DNA from: an uncultured Oscillospiraceae bacterium
Lineage (GTDB): Bacteria > Bacillota > Clostridia > Oscillospirales > Oscillospiraceae
Assembly (NCBI GenBank): GCA_934552825.1
Contig: CAKTEQ010000004.1
Coordinates: forward strand, 62,001-126,000
Direction: 5' to 3'
Length of the DNA: 64,000 bases
Shown here: piece by piece, positions 18,588-26,176 of the stretch
Layout: each line of letters begins with the position of its first letter
Numbering within the stretch: position 1 is the first letter of the stretch
Notes under the pieces: generated by a model
What the model saw: only the letters and a program-made list of their open reading frames with translations
What the model was told of the DNA's origin: nothing
Database searches by the model: none
Made by a program: the position numbers and the translations under genes

Positions 18588-18692
18588 TGTTTTCCCTCCC
18601 GTTTTATTTCTTTCTGTCTCTTTGACGGAGGGCAGAAAGGTTTTGTTCCCGCTTTTTCAGAAATAGCCCTCAAGTACTTCTCACCTGGGACG

Positions 18693-18721
18693 TTGACTTT
18701 TGCTCGCCCTGATGGTAAAAT
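18693..18721 (+). promoter_or_regulatory. Strong promoter of tRNA-Leu (and probably ddh)
   Basis: TTGACT, 17 nt, TAAAAT, ending 16 nt before the tRNA 5' end. No other promoter or terminator is visible before ddh. Confidence 0.85.
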
Positions 18722-18737
18722 TACTAAGTTTTCAAAC

Positions 18738-18822
18738 GCGGGTATGGCGGAATTGGCAGACGCGCAGGATTTAGGTTCCTGTGAATTATTTCGTATGGGT
18801 TCAAGTCCCATTACCCGCACCA
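18738..18822 (+). tRNA. tRNA-Leu (anticodon TAG)
   Basis: Acceptor arms GCGGGTA and TACCCGC pair perfectly and CCA is encoded. The anticodon stem CAGGA/TCCTG closes loop TTTAGGT, giving anticodon TAG at 18772-18774. The T-arm GGGTTCAAGTCCC is canonical, and the long variable arm fits a class II leucine tRNA. Its 3' end is only 7 nt from the ribosome-binding site of ddh. Confidence 0.97.
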
Positions 18823-18844
18823 AGATTTCGAGGAGGTCATGACA

Positions 18845-19825
18845 ATGAAGATCGGCATTTACGGCTACGGCAACCTCGCAAAAGGCGTGGAGCGCGCCAT
18901 CGGACTCAATCCGGACATGGAGCTCTCCGCTGTCTTTACCCGGCGTGATCCCGCCTCTATATCCATTGAGACTCCCGGCACCTGCGCTGCCGCGGCGGCT
19001 GACGTTCTCGCCTGGAAGGATAAGCTGGACGTTATGATCATCTGCGGCGGCAGCGCCACCGACCTGCCCGAGCAGACACCCATGCTCGCCGAGCACTTCA
19101 ACGTCATTGACTCATATGATAACCATTCCAGCATTCCCGCCCACTACAGCGCCGTGGATGCCGCGGCTGTAAAGGGAGGCAGGCTCGCACTCATCTCTTG
19201 CGGCTGGGACCCCGGCATGTTCTCTCTTAACCGTCTCTATTCAAACGCCATCCTGCCTCTCGGCAGGGACTACACCTTCTGGGGCCGGGGCGTATCTCAG
19301 GGACATTCGGACGCTATCCGCCGCATCGACGGCGTTATAGACGCCCGCCAGTACACCGTCCCCGTGGAGAGCGCCGTCGAACGTGTGCGCCGGGGCGAGA
19401 ACCCGGAGCTCACCACCCGGGAAAAGCACACAAGAGAGTGCTTCGTCGTCGCCGAAGAGGGCGCTGATCTGGAGCGCATACGCCGGGAGATCGTAACAAT
19501 GCCCGCGTATTTCGCGGATTATGATACCGCAGTCACCTTCATCACCGCCGAAGAATTGGCACGGGACCACAGCGGACTCCCCCACGGCGGCAGCGTCATC
19601 CGCACCGGCAGCACCGACCGTGGCGGCAATACACGTCAGGTCATCGAATACCGCCTCACTCTGGACTCCAACCCGGAGTTCACCGGCAGCGTCCTTGCGG
19701 CGTTTGCCAGAGCCGTTGTCCGGATGCACTCCCGGGGCTGCACCGGCTGCAAGACGGTCTTCGATGTGGCGCCCATCGACCTCTGCTCCGGCGACCGGAG
19801 CGACCTCATCGCACATATGCTGTAA
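18845..19825 (+). CDS. ddh: meso-Diaminopimelate D-dehydrogenase
   Basis: A 326-residue NADPH-dependent enzyme that makes meso-DAP in one step from tetrahydrodipicolinate, supplying lysine and peptidoglycan. The Rossmann start MKIGIYGYGNLAKGVERAI is characteristic, and the family blocks SCGWDPGMFSLNRL, WGRGVSQGHSDAIRRIDGV and ATG-to-stop length all fit. The start is the ATG 8 nt after GAGGAGG; an ATG two codons earlier is only 2 nt from that site. It follows tRNA-Leu so closely that both probably share one transcript, with tRNA 3' processing producing the ddh mRNA 5' end. Confidence 0.95.
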   Translation: MKIGIYGYGNLAKGVERAIGLNPDMELSAVFTRRDPASISIETPGTCAAAAADVLAWKDKLDVMIICGGSATDLPEQTPMLAEHFNVIDSYDNHSSIPAHYSAVDAAAVKGGRLALISCGWDPGMFSLNRLYSNAILPLGRDYTFWGRGVSQGHSDAIRRIDGVIDARQYTVPVESAVERVRRGENPELTTREKHTRECFVVAEEGADLERIRREIVTMPAYFADYDTAVTFITAEELARDHSGLPHGGSVIRTGSTDRGGNTRQVIEYRLTLDSNPEFTGSVLAAFARAVVRMHSRGCTGCKTVFDVAPIDLCSGDRSDLIAHML

Positions 19826-19872
19826 AGAACAGGGAGACTCTGCACGGATAAGTGCAGAGTCTCCCTGTTCTT
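19825..19872 (+). terminator. Long perfect hairpin after ddh
   Basis: A 21-bp perfect stem (arms 19825-19845 and 19852-19872) with a 6-nt loop. The T tail is short (TTCTTCG), so it may act as a terminator and also protect the mRNA 3' end. Confidence 0.8.
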
Positions 19873-19874
19873 CG

Positions 19875-19903
19875 TGGACATTTATATGCAAATATGCTAA
19901 AAT
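19875..19903 (+). promoter_or_regulatory. Promoter of the protease-pseudokinase gene
   Basis: TGGACA, 17 nt, TAAAAT, starting just after the ddh hairpin and 32 nt before the start codon. Confidence 0.7.
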
Positions 19904-19934
19904 ATGTCAAAGAGATATTTTAGAGGGTGGTTGA

Positions 19935-21242
19935 ATGAAAAAACTGAGAGAGATAGCATGCCTGCTTTTCGGGCTGATTTCCCTGGCTGCGCCGGTGCTC
20001 GCGGCATCAGGTGTGCCCTCCGCCGTTCTCAAGGCGGCGGACAGCGTGGTAAACATCACCACGGAGAGCGACGAATATTACGGCGGCGGCAGCGGCTTTG
20101 TTGTAGCCCACGAGGGCAGCAGTACATATATCCTCACAAACTACCATCTTTTTGAGGACTCCCCGTATGACGTTGAAGTCTGGCTCAGCGAGGACAATTC
20201 CGTCTATGCCGACATCATTGCTAACAGTGAGGAGCAGGATCTGTGCCTGCTGCGCATTGCCGGGCACACGCGGCTGCCTGTGGCGGTCATTTCCCCCGGC
20301 ACTGTGTCCCGGGGCGACCCGGTCTATGCGGTGGGCTTTCCCATAGCGGCTGACGACCTCTCAGACAGGGAGGCGCACGCCAGCAGCGAATCCACAATAA
20401 CGGACGGCATCCTCAGCGCCTTTCGTGAGACTACCATCATCAAGGACAATCCTCCGGTGGAACTGCTCCAGGTGACCGCCGCTATAAATTCCGGCAACTC
20501 CGGCGGCCCTCTTTTTGACAGCAAGGGGCGCGTGGTCGGCGTCAACACCTATGGCACTTACGATTCTCAGGCGATTTTCGGCGCAATTTCCGCCGTGGAG
20601 GTGGAGACTTTCCTTCGTGCCAATGGCATAACCCCGAAGCATCCCTCCCCGTTTCCGGCTTGGCTTATGTTCACCGCCGCAGCGGTGATAGTCCTGAGCT
20701 TAGCCGGGCTCTTCCTCGCAAAGCGCCGGAAAAATTCCACGGAGATGACCCTTCGCGGATTCATCGAGTCCCGCCCCGAACCTATGCAGCCTGGCGACGC
20801 AGTATCCCTGCTCATGCCTGTGGCAGTGCAGCTTCAAAGCCTGCACGAGAGCGGCAGGAGCTACCTGGAGCTGACGCCGGACAGGATCATAATATCCGGT
20901 TCCGCAGTACAGCTTGCAAAGCCCACCGGGCTGGAAAATAATAAATACACAAGCGGCTTTGCCTCCCCGGAGGTGTACCGCGGCGTGGGAAATCCCCTGA
21001 GCGATGTCTATTCATTTTGCGCCGTTATGTACTTTGCCGTGACCGGTGCAGCTCCGGAAAACGCCCTCTCCCGTACAGGTTCCGCTTCCGCTGGCGGGGG
21101 CTTTATGGGGCTTCTGGAGACCGGCATGTCCCCTGCTCCTGAGCGACGCTTTCAGTCAATGGCGGCGCTCATAGCCGCGCTTTCCAGCTTTGTCCCTTCG
21201 GCGGACATCGCTTCTGATGGGGAGAGCACCAAAAAAATCTGA
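19935..21242 (+). CDS. Membrane trypsin-like serine protease fused to a pseudokinase C-lobe
   Basis: A 435-residue protein. A signal peptide ends near residue 23 (AAPVLAA). The protease domain has His71 in NYHLFED, Asp102 in EEQDLCLLRI and Ser189 in GNSGNSGGPLFDS, a complete catalytic triad as in the DegP/HtrA group, but no PDZ domain follows. A membrane helix at about 236-258 ends in KRRK, placing the rest in the cytosol. That part reads like a kinase C-lobe: LHESGRSYLELTPDRIIIS, SGFASPEVYRG, PLSDVYSFCAVMYFAVTG and ERRFQSMAALIAAL. The HRD and DFG residues are missing, and there is no N-lobe, so it should not phosphorylate. A run of seven A at 21231-21237 precedes the stop; see the overlapping frame. 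Confidence 0.85.
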   Translation: MKKLREIACLLFGLISLAAPVLAASGVPSAVLKAADSVVNITTESDEYYGGGSGFVVAHEGSSTYILTNYHLFEDSPYDVEVWLSEDNSVYADIIANSEEQDLCLLRIAGHTRLPVAVISPGTVSRGDPVYAVGFPIAADDLSDREAHASSESTITDGILSAFRETTIIKDNPPVELLQVTAAINSGNSGGPLFDSKGRVVGVNTYGTYDSQAIFGAISAVEVETFLRANGITPKHPSPFPAWLMFTAAAVIVLSLAGLFLAKRRKNSTEMTLRGFIESRPEPMQPGDAVSLLMPVAVQLQSLHESGRSYLELTPDRIIISGSAVQLAKPTGLENNKYTSGFASPEVYRGVGNPLSDVYSFCAVMYFAVTGAAPENALSRTGSASAGGGFMGLLETGMSPAPERRFQSMAALIAALSSFVPSADIASDGESTKKI

Positions 21243-21411
21243 AAACACCCCTTCCGATCCCAAAATCGATCAGGGAGTGCTGTATTTCTACTCCGACGAG
21301 GACTGCGAAGACGACGCCCAGCCCCTGTTCAAAATTTCTCCCTCAGGTCCTGATTCTGTTTCTTTCCGAAGCCTTATCAATGACGGGAAATATTACTTCT
21401 TCCGTCAGTGA
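21217..21411 (+). other. Open frame overlapping the protease 3' end; possible frameshifted extension
   Basis: This frame encodes up to 64 residues, including GVLYFYSDEDCEDDAQPLFK and LINDGKYYFFRQ, and runs from the A7 tract to just before the terminator. It has no good ribosome-binding site. One A fewer in the A7 tract would fuse it to the protease and extend that protein by about 57 residues. It is either a phase-variable or slippage-dependent tail, a recent frameshift, or a non-coding coincidence. Confidence 0.4.
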
Positions 21412-21429
21412 ACCCGCAAATAACAAAGC

Positions 21430-21457
21430 ACACCCGCCTGAATTATCAGGCGGGTGT
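21430..21457. terminator. Terminator between convergent genes
   Basis: ACACCCGCCTGA and TCAGGCGGGTGT form a 12-bp stem with a 4-nt loop, with TTTC on the plus side. Confidence 0.9.
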
Positions 21458-21458
21458 T

Positions 21459-22184
21459 TCATATCATATCCGTAATTTCCCGGGCGCACCAAACAGCGCC
21501 GTAAAGCACAGGCTGGTGCAGCATGTATATGAGCAGGGACTTCTGCCCCACTCCCGCCATAAACGCGGCGGGTCTGCTGCGGGAAGGCTCCGGCGGCTTC
21601 TTTTCCCGAAGTTTTCCCCCGAGCACCGTGCCGAAATAGAACACGAACAGCCACGGAAACAGTGGCACATAATCAGCGCTGTAAATATTAAGCACGCTGC
21701 TCTTGCCGAAGAACCAGAGCACCTTCCATTCAAGCCCGGTAGTCCTGATGAACAGCAGGGACAGGCAGAACAGCACGCCACTCAGATATATACCCCGGTT
21801 GAAGGGTATCTTCTCCAGGAAGCGCCCCACAGCCCAGTAGAGCAATATCGCCACGGCGAGAAAATGCAGCACTCCGAACCACGCAGGAGCCCCTATCAGC
21901 CAGGTTGCCAGCGTGACCACCGCCGCACAGGCGAAAAGCTTCAGCCCCCGTTCCCCATTGCTTCTGGAAAAGCGGCTGCTTATTCCGCTGAGAACGATGA
22001 ACACCCCAAGAAAAATGTAGTGCAGGCAGTCAAACACTTGGTTGCTGAAAACCGTATACGGAGCAAAGCCGAAATAATACAGGTCATAGAGCAGGTGGTG
22101 CACCACCATAAGACACACCGCCAACCCACGCATAGCGTCCATGAGCTGCCAGCGCCGGTGTGTATCCCTTTTCACAGCTTTCAT
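21459..22184 (-). CDS. DUF1624 / heparan-alpha-glucosaminide N-acetyltransferase-like membrane protein
   Basis: A 241-residue integral membrane protein with about six or seven helices. The N-terminal segment RRWQLMDAMRGLAVCLMVVHHLLYDLYYF is typical of the COG3503 acyltransferase group (residues M-D-x-x-R-G-x-A and the paired HH). The C-terminal GQKSLLIYMLHQPVLYG is the other family hallmark. The substrate is unknown; family members are thought to transfer acyl groups across the membrane. It faces the protease gene, sharing its terminator. Confidence 0.85.
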   Translation of the reverse strand: MKAVKRDTHRRWQLMDAMRGLAVCLMVVHHLLYDLYYFGFAPYTVFSNQVFDCLHYIFLGVFIVLSGISSRFSRSNGERGLKLFACAAVVTLATWLIGAPAWFGVLHFLAVAILLYWAVGRFLEKIPFNRGIYLSGVLFCLSLLFIRTTGLEWKVLWFFGKSSVLNIYSADYVPLFPWLFVFYFGTVLGGKLREKKPPEPSRSRPAAFMAGVGQKSLLIYMLHQPVLYGAVWCAREITDMI

Positions 22185-22242
22185 ATCCTTCTGCCCTCCG
22201 CCTAAAATATATCACCCTGCCAGGCAGATTCCCGTCGGGAAA

Positions 22243-22917
22243 TCAGGGGTGGGGCAGCCCGTTTCTGTAAGCGTCCATGATACCGCTGAAAACCTCCCCC
22301 GTTGAGGGCGGTGTCCAGGTTATTGCGTTTGCCCCGGCGGCAATGGTCTCAAGTATGCTCTCCTCCGTCGGACCTCCTGTGGCTATGATGGGCACATCGT
22401 GAAACTGGCGGCGTATCTCCCGGACCACATCCGGGGTCTTATCCGCGGCAGAGACGTTCATTATCTTTGCCCCTGCTTCAAGCCGCCCGGCTATGTCCGT
22501 CCCCTCGGCAACCACCGTAACCACAACAGGAATGTCCAACACCGCCGCAAGACTCTCTATGCTCTTATTCTCCGTAGGGGCGTTGACCACCACGCCCACA
22601 GCCCCCTGCATCTCTGAGAATAGGGCTATCTGAGTGACCCGCTCACCACGGGTAAGTCCGCCGCCGACCCCCGCGAAAACGGGTATATCAGCCGCCTGTA
22701 TTATACCGCCGCTTATCGCAGGCTGGGGAGTAAAGGGGTGCACCGCAAGCACAGCGTCGGCGTTTACATTTTTGATTATGGCAAGGTCGGTTGAAAACAC
22801 GAGTGACTTTATCCTTTTGCCCAATACAACTATGCCGCTGCACTCCCGGATGCACTCTGGCACCCGTAAGCCGAACTTGCGCAGGTTGCCTTCAACCGGC
22901 GCCGGTGTTTTCTTCAT
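22243..22917 (-). CDS. TIM-barrel protein, putative hydrolase/aldolase-like
   Basis: A 224-residue cytosolic protein with the repeating strand-helix pattern of a TIM barrel: AIIKNVNADAVLAVHPFTPQ, IPVFAGVGGGLTRG, GAVGVVVNAPTENKS, IPVVVTVVAEGTD, AKIMNVSAADKTP, VPIIATGGPTEESI and ANAITWTPPSTGE. The late Gly-Gly-Pro phosphate-loop region resembles indole-3-glycerol-phosphate synthase and KDPG-aldolase-like proteins, but I cannot name a substrate. The start is 8 nt after AAGGAGG; an ATG 36 nt upstream lies before that site. A promoter with a perfect operator-like dyad lies just upstream. Confidence 0.7.
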   Translation of the reverse strand: MKKTPAPVEGNLRKFGLRVPECIRECSGIVVLGKRIKSLVFSTDLAIIKNVNADAVLAVHPFTPQPAISGGIIQAADIPVFAGVGGGLTRGERVTQIALFSEMQGAVGVVVNAPTENKSIESLAAVLDIPVVVTVVAEGTDIAGRLEAGAKIMNVSAADKTPDVVREIRRQFHDVPIIATGGPTEESILETIAAGANAITWTPPSTGEVFSGIMDAYRNGLPHP

Positions 22918-22946
22918 AGCAGTGACCTCCTTGTCTTTGAAACTTT

Positions 22947-22992
22947 TATTCATATCATGAATATTTTAGCACACTGCGTCCCAGTCTGCCAA
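22947..22992 (-). promoter_or_regulatory. Promoter plus operator-like dyad of the TIM-barrel gene
   Basis: Reading on the minus strand: TTGGCA (22992-22987), 18 nt, TAAAAT (22968-22963), directly followed by TATTCAT-GAT-ATGAATA (22963-22947), a perfect 7-bp inverted repeat covering the expected transcription start. This layout suggests repression by an unidentified dimeric regulator. Confidence 0.6.
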
Positions 22993-23034
22993 GTACCCAG
23001 GGTGAATTTTACAGACTGGACACATTTTGCATTT

Positions 23035-23970
23035 TTACATCTTTTCCTCTATCCACGCGCTCACGTCTCCGTATACCTCACCCCGGTTCAGCTCGTTGAG
23101 CATCTCGTGGCGTCCCTCGGGATAGAGCTTCAGCTTCACGTCCACCATCCCCGCCTTTTTGAATACATCGACGGCGCGGCGCACTCCCTTGCCCTGTTCT
23201 CCCACGGGATCCTTATCCCCGGAGAAGAAAAACACGGGCAGGTCATGCCGCATCCTCCGCGCGTTTTTGACGCTGCCGATAAAGCGGATCCCCCGGAGCA
23301 TCTCCAGCAGCGCACTCACGCTGGGATCGAAGTTGCAAAGTGGATCTGCAAGGTTCCTGTCTACCTGCTCCTCGTCGCGGCTGAGCCAGTCGTGAGGGGT
23401 GCGGGACGGCTCAAAGAACTTGTTGTATGAATTCAGGGACAGATTGTTCGCTATCCGGCTTATGCCCCGGGAACCGAGACGCCAGCACTCCAGCTTCGCC
23501 AGAATTACGCCCCCGAGGAGCACTATCTTCGGCTGCTGTCCCGTCCCGCTTATGAGTGCGCCCGTAAGCCTGTCCTCAGGGTAACGGATGAGATAAGTGC
23601 GCAGGATGAAGGAGCCCATGCTGTGCCCCAGGATAAAGTATGGCAGCTGCGGATACTCGCCGTTCATAACATCGTGGAGCTGATGCACGTCGTCAACGAC
23701 GTGCTCCCATCCGTCCTCCGCACCGAAAAAGCCCAGGTCATAGTCCGCCTTTACGCTCTTGCCGTGGCCGAGATGGTCGTTGCCGAAAACTATAAAGCCC
23801 TTTGCCGCCATATACCGGGCGAAGTCATCGTAGCGCTCTATATGCTCTATGATGCCGTGGGATATCTGGAGCAGGCCCACAGGCTCCCGCTCGTCATCCT
23901 GCCAGCGGCGCGCTCTTATGCGGTTTTCCCCGTCACTGGAGGGGAAATAAAAATCCGTAACTGTCATCAT
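23035..23970 (-). CDS. Alpha/beta hydrolase, monoacylglycerol lipase-like
   Basis: A 311-residue serine hydrolase of the S33/lysophospholipase group. LLQISHGIIEHIERYDDFARY carries the HG oxyanion region, FGNDHLGHGKS is the family's D-x-x-G-H-G-x-S motif, and YFILGHSMGSFI contains the nucleophile elbow G-H-S-M-G. FFFSGDKDPVG holds the likely catalytic Asp, and YPEGRHEMLNE the catalytic His. No signal peptide, so it probably acts in the cytosol on lysophospholipids or monoglycerides. Divergent from glpK, which would handle the glycerol released; this link is inference. Confidence 0.9.
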   Translation of the reverse strand: MMTVTDFYFPSSDGENRIRARRWQDDEREPVGLLQISHGIIEHIERYDDFARYMAAKGFIVFGNDHLGHGKSVKADYDLGFFGAEDGWEHVVDDVHQLHDVMNGEYPQLPYFILGHSMGSFILRTYLIRYPEDRLTGALISGTGQQPKIVLLGGVILAKLECWRLGSRGISRIANNLSLNSYNKFFEPSRTPHDWLSRDEEQVDRNLADPLCNFDPSVSALLEMLRGIRFIGSVKNARRMRHDLPVFFFSGDKDPVGEQGKGVRRAVDVFKKAGMVDVKLKLYPEGRHEMLNELNRGEVYGDVSAWIEEKM

Positions 23971-24051
23971 GGGTGGAAAAAGCTCCTTTCATGTGATATA
24001 CTGCTTTTACTTTATAATATTTTGCGGTTTTTCGCAATAGGAGAAACGCCA

Positions 24052-25554
24052 ATGAAGGAATACGTCATCGCCCTGGACCAGGGCACGACCAGCTCCCGCG
24101 CCATTATCTTTGACAAAAACTGCCGCGTGCGCGGCAAGGCTCAGTTCCCTCTGCCCCAGCATTATCCCCACCCCGGATGGGTGGAGCATGACCCCATGGA
24201 GATACTTTCCACTCAGCTTTTGGCCCTCAGCTCCGTGTTTGAAAAGAGCGGTATTTCCGCGGAGGACATCGGGGGCATCGGTATAACAAACCAGCGGGAA
24301 ACCGCCATCGTCTGGGAAAAAGCCACCGGCAGGCCCATATACAACGCCATCGTCTGGCAGTGCCGCCGGACGGCTGATATCTGCGAAGATCTCGTCCGGG
24401 ACGGACTGGCACCGTATATCCAGGAGAAGACCGGACTCATTGTGGACGCCTACTTTTCCGGCACGAAGTTCAAGTGGATACTGGACAAGGTCCCCGGCGC
24501 CCGGGATCGGGCGGAAAATGGCGAGCTGCTCTGCGGAACGGTGGACTCCTGGCTCATCTGGAACCTCACCGGAGGCGCCGTTCACGTGACGGACTACTCC
24601 AACGCCTCCCGGACTATGCTCTTTGATATACACACCCTCGCCTGGGACGAGACGCTCTGTACCCGTCTGGGCATACCGATGGCTATGTTGCCCGAACCTG
24701 TGCCGAACAGCCGTGTCTACGGCTATGTCGCTCCGGGTATAAAAGGGCTGGAGCTGCTGGATGGCGTGCCCATCTGCGGCAGCGCCGGTGACCAGCAGGC
24801 AGCGCTCTTCGGTCAGTGCTGCTTCCGCCCCGGTCAGGCAAAAAACACCTACGGCACCGGCTGCTTCACCCTTCTCAACACCGGCTCAAAGCCCGCCGAA
24901 AACGCAAAAAACCTACTGTCCACCGTGGCGTGGAGTCTCGGCGGCGAGACGACCTACTGTCTTGAGGGCAGCGTATTCAACGCCGGCTCCTCCATACAGT
25001 GGCTCAGGGATGAGCTTGGGCTTATATCCTCCGCCCACGAATGCGATATCCTCGCCGAAAGCGTGGAGGACAACGGGGGCGTCTATGTGGTCTCAGCCTT
25101 CACCGGCCTCGGCGCGCCATACTGGGATATGTACGCCCGGGGCGCAATAGTCGGGCTGACCCGGGGCGCAAAAAAGGCGCACATCGCCCGGGCAACGCTG
25201 GAGGGCATCGCCTTTCAGGTTTACGACCTCATCTCCGCCATGCGCCAGGAGACGGGCATCGACCTTAAGCAGCTCCGTGTGGACGGCGGCGCCGCCGTGA
25301 GCGATTTTATGATGCAGTTCCAGGCAGATATACTTCAGACTGATATCCTGCGTCCCGCCTCTCTGGAGACGACGGCGCTGGGCGCCGCCGGACTTGCTGG
25401 GCTCGCCTGCGGCATATGGCAGGACGCGGCGGATCTTGAAACACACGCTGAGACGGAGCGCGTTTTCGCTCCGGAAATGCCCCCCGAAAAGGCTGAAAAA
25501 CTCATCGCCAAATGGCACAAGGCCGTTCAGCGGGCAAAAAACTGGGAGGAATGA
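24052..25554 (+). CDS. glpK: Glycerol kinase
   Basis: A 500-residue FGGY-family kinase converting glycerol to sn-glycerol 3-phosphate. It begins MKEYVIALDQGTTSSRAIIFD, a signature GlpK start, and continues with ITNQRETAIVWEKATGRPIYNAIVWQCRRT, given here in part (NQRETAIVW, NAIVWQCRRT). NTYGTGCFTLLNTG, GLGAPYWDMYARG and LRVDGGAAVSDFMMQFQ are all family blocks. AGGAG lies about 8 nt before the ATG. The leader contains a small TTGCG/CGCAA hairpin. The next gene starts 3 nt after its stop. Confidence 0.97.
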   Translation: MKEYVIALDQGTTSSRAIIFDKNCRVRGKAQFPLPQHYPHPGWVEHDPMEILSTQLLALSSVFEKSGISAEDIGGIGITNQRETAIVWEKATGRPIYNAIVWQCRRTADICEDLVRDGLAPYIQEKTGLIVDAYFSGTKFKWILDKVPGARDRAENGELLCGTVDSWLIWNLTGGAVHVTDYSNASRTMLFDIHTLAWDETLCTRLGIPMAMLPEPVPNSRVYGYVAPGIKGLELLDGVPICGSAGDQQAALFGQCCFRPGQAKNTYGTGCFTLLNTGSKPAENAKNLLSTVAWSLGGETTYCLEGSVFNAGSSIQWLRDELGLISSAHECDILAESVEDNGGVYVVSAFTGLGAPYWDMYARGAIVGLTRGAKKAHIARATLEGIAFQVYDLISAMRQETGIDLKQLRVDGGAAVSDFMMQFQADILQTDILRPASLETTALGAAGLAGLACGIWQDAADLETHAETERVFAPEMPPEKAEKLIAKWHKAVQRAKNWEE

Positions 25555-25557
25555 GCA

Positions 25558-26133
25558 ATGGACGAATGGCAGAAATTACATGACGAGTGCGTCGCATGCA
25601 CTCAGTGCGGGCTGTGCAAGACACGCACGAATGTTGTTTTCGGCGTGGGATGGCGCAGCGCGGACGTGATGTTCATCGGCGAGGGTCCAGGCGAAAACGA
25701 GGATCTCCAGGGCGAGCCCTTTGTCGGGCGCGCCGGGAAGCTGCTGGACGATATGATGGAGATAATCGGACTTGACCGCACAAACGTCTTCATAGCCAAC
25801 ATCGTGAAGTGCCGTCCACCGAAGAACCGCGATCCACTCTCCGAGGAGCAGGGGGCGTGCTTCCCCTGGCTCTACCGTCAGATAGACATGATCGACCCTA
25901 AGATCATCGTCTGCCTCGGACGCATCGCCGCCATAAAGATGATAAAAGAGGACTTCAAGATAACCCGTGAGCACGGACAGTGGTTCACCAAGGACGGGCG
26001 GCTCATGATGGCGCTGTACCACCCGGCGGCGCTTCTCAGGGACCCCCACAAGAAGCCGGACACCTTCGCTGACCTGAAGGTGCTCCAGGCAAAGATCCGG
26101 GAGATATGCACGGATACCGAGCTGAAAATATGA
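25558..26133 (+). CDS. Type 4 uracil-DNA glycosylase (iron-sulfur)
   Basis: A 191-residue family-4 UDG that removes uracil from DNA. ACTQCGLCKTR supplies the first two Fe-S cysteines; the others follow in IVKCRPPKNRD and the Cys of GACFPWLYRQ. Catalytic motif GEGPGENEDLQGEPFVGRAGKLL (positions near 43-65) and the second motif YHPAALLRD near residue 158 are intact. GGGAGG lies about 9 nt before the ATG. Its close coupling to glpK appears to be a matter of operon packing, not shared function. A bidirectional terminator follows. Confidence 0.95.
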   Translation: MDEWQKLHDECVACTQCGLCKTRTNVVFGVGWRSADVMFIGEGPGENEDLQGEPFVGRAGKLLDDMMEIIGLDRTNVFIANIVKCRPPKNRDPLSEEQGACFPWLYRQIDMIDPKIIVCLGRIAAIKMIKEDFKITREHGQWFTKDGRLMMALYHPAALLRDPHKKPDTFADLKVLQAKIREICTDTELKI

Positions 26134-26175
26134 AGAAAGCGTTTCCATGGAGAATACTCTGTGGAAACGCTTTCT
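26134..26175. terminator. Bidirectional terminator between udg and mnmA
   Basis: AGAAAGCGTTTCCA pairs with TGGAAACGCTTTCT over 14 bp, with T-rich flanks on the plus side (CTTTTA) serving the udg transcript and the converging mnmA. Confidence 0.9.
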
Positions 26176-26176
26176 T

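Noticed and set aside
19935..21242. Annotation of the protease gene as a functional Ser/Thr kinase
   Set aside because: The catalytic HRD and DFG residues and the ATP-binding N-lobe are absent.
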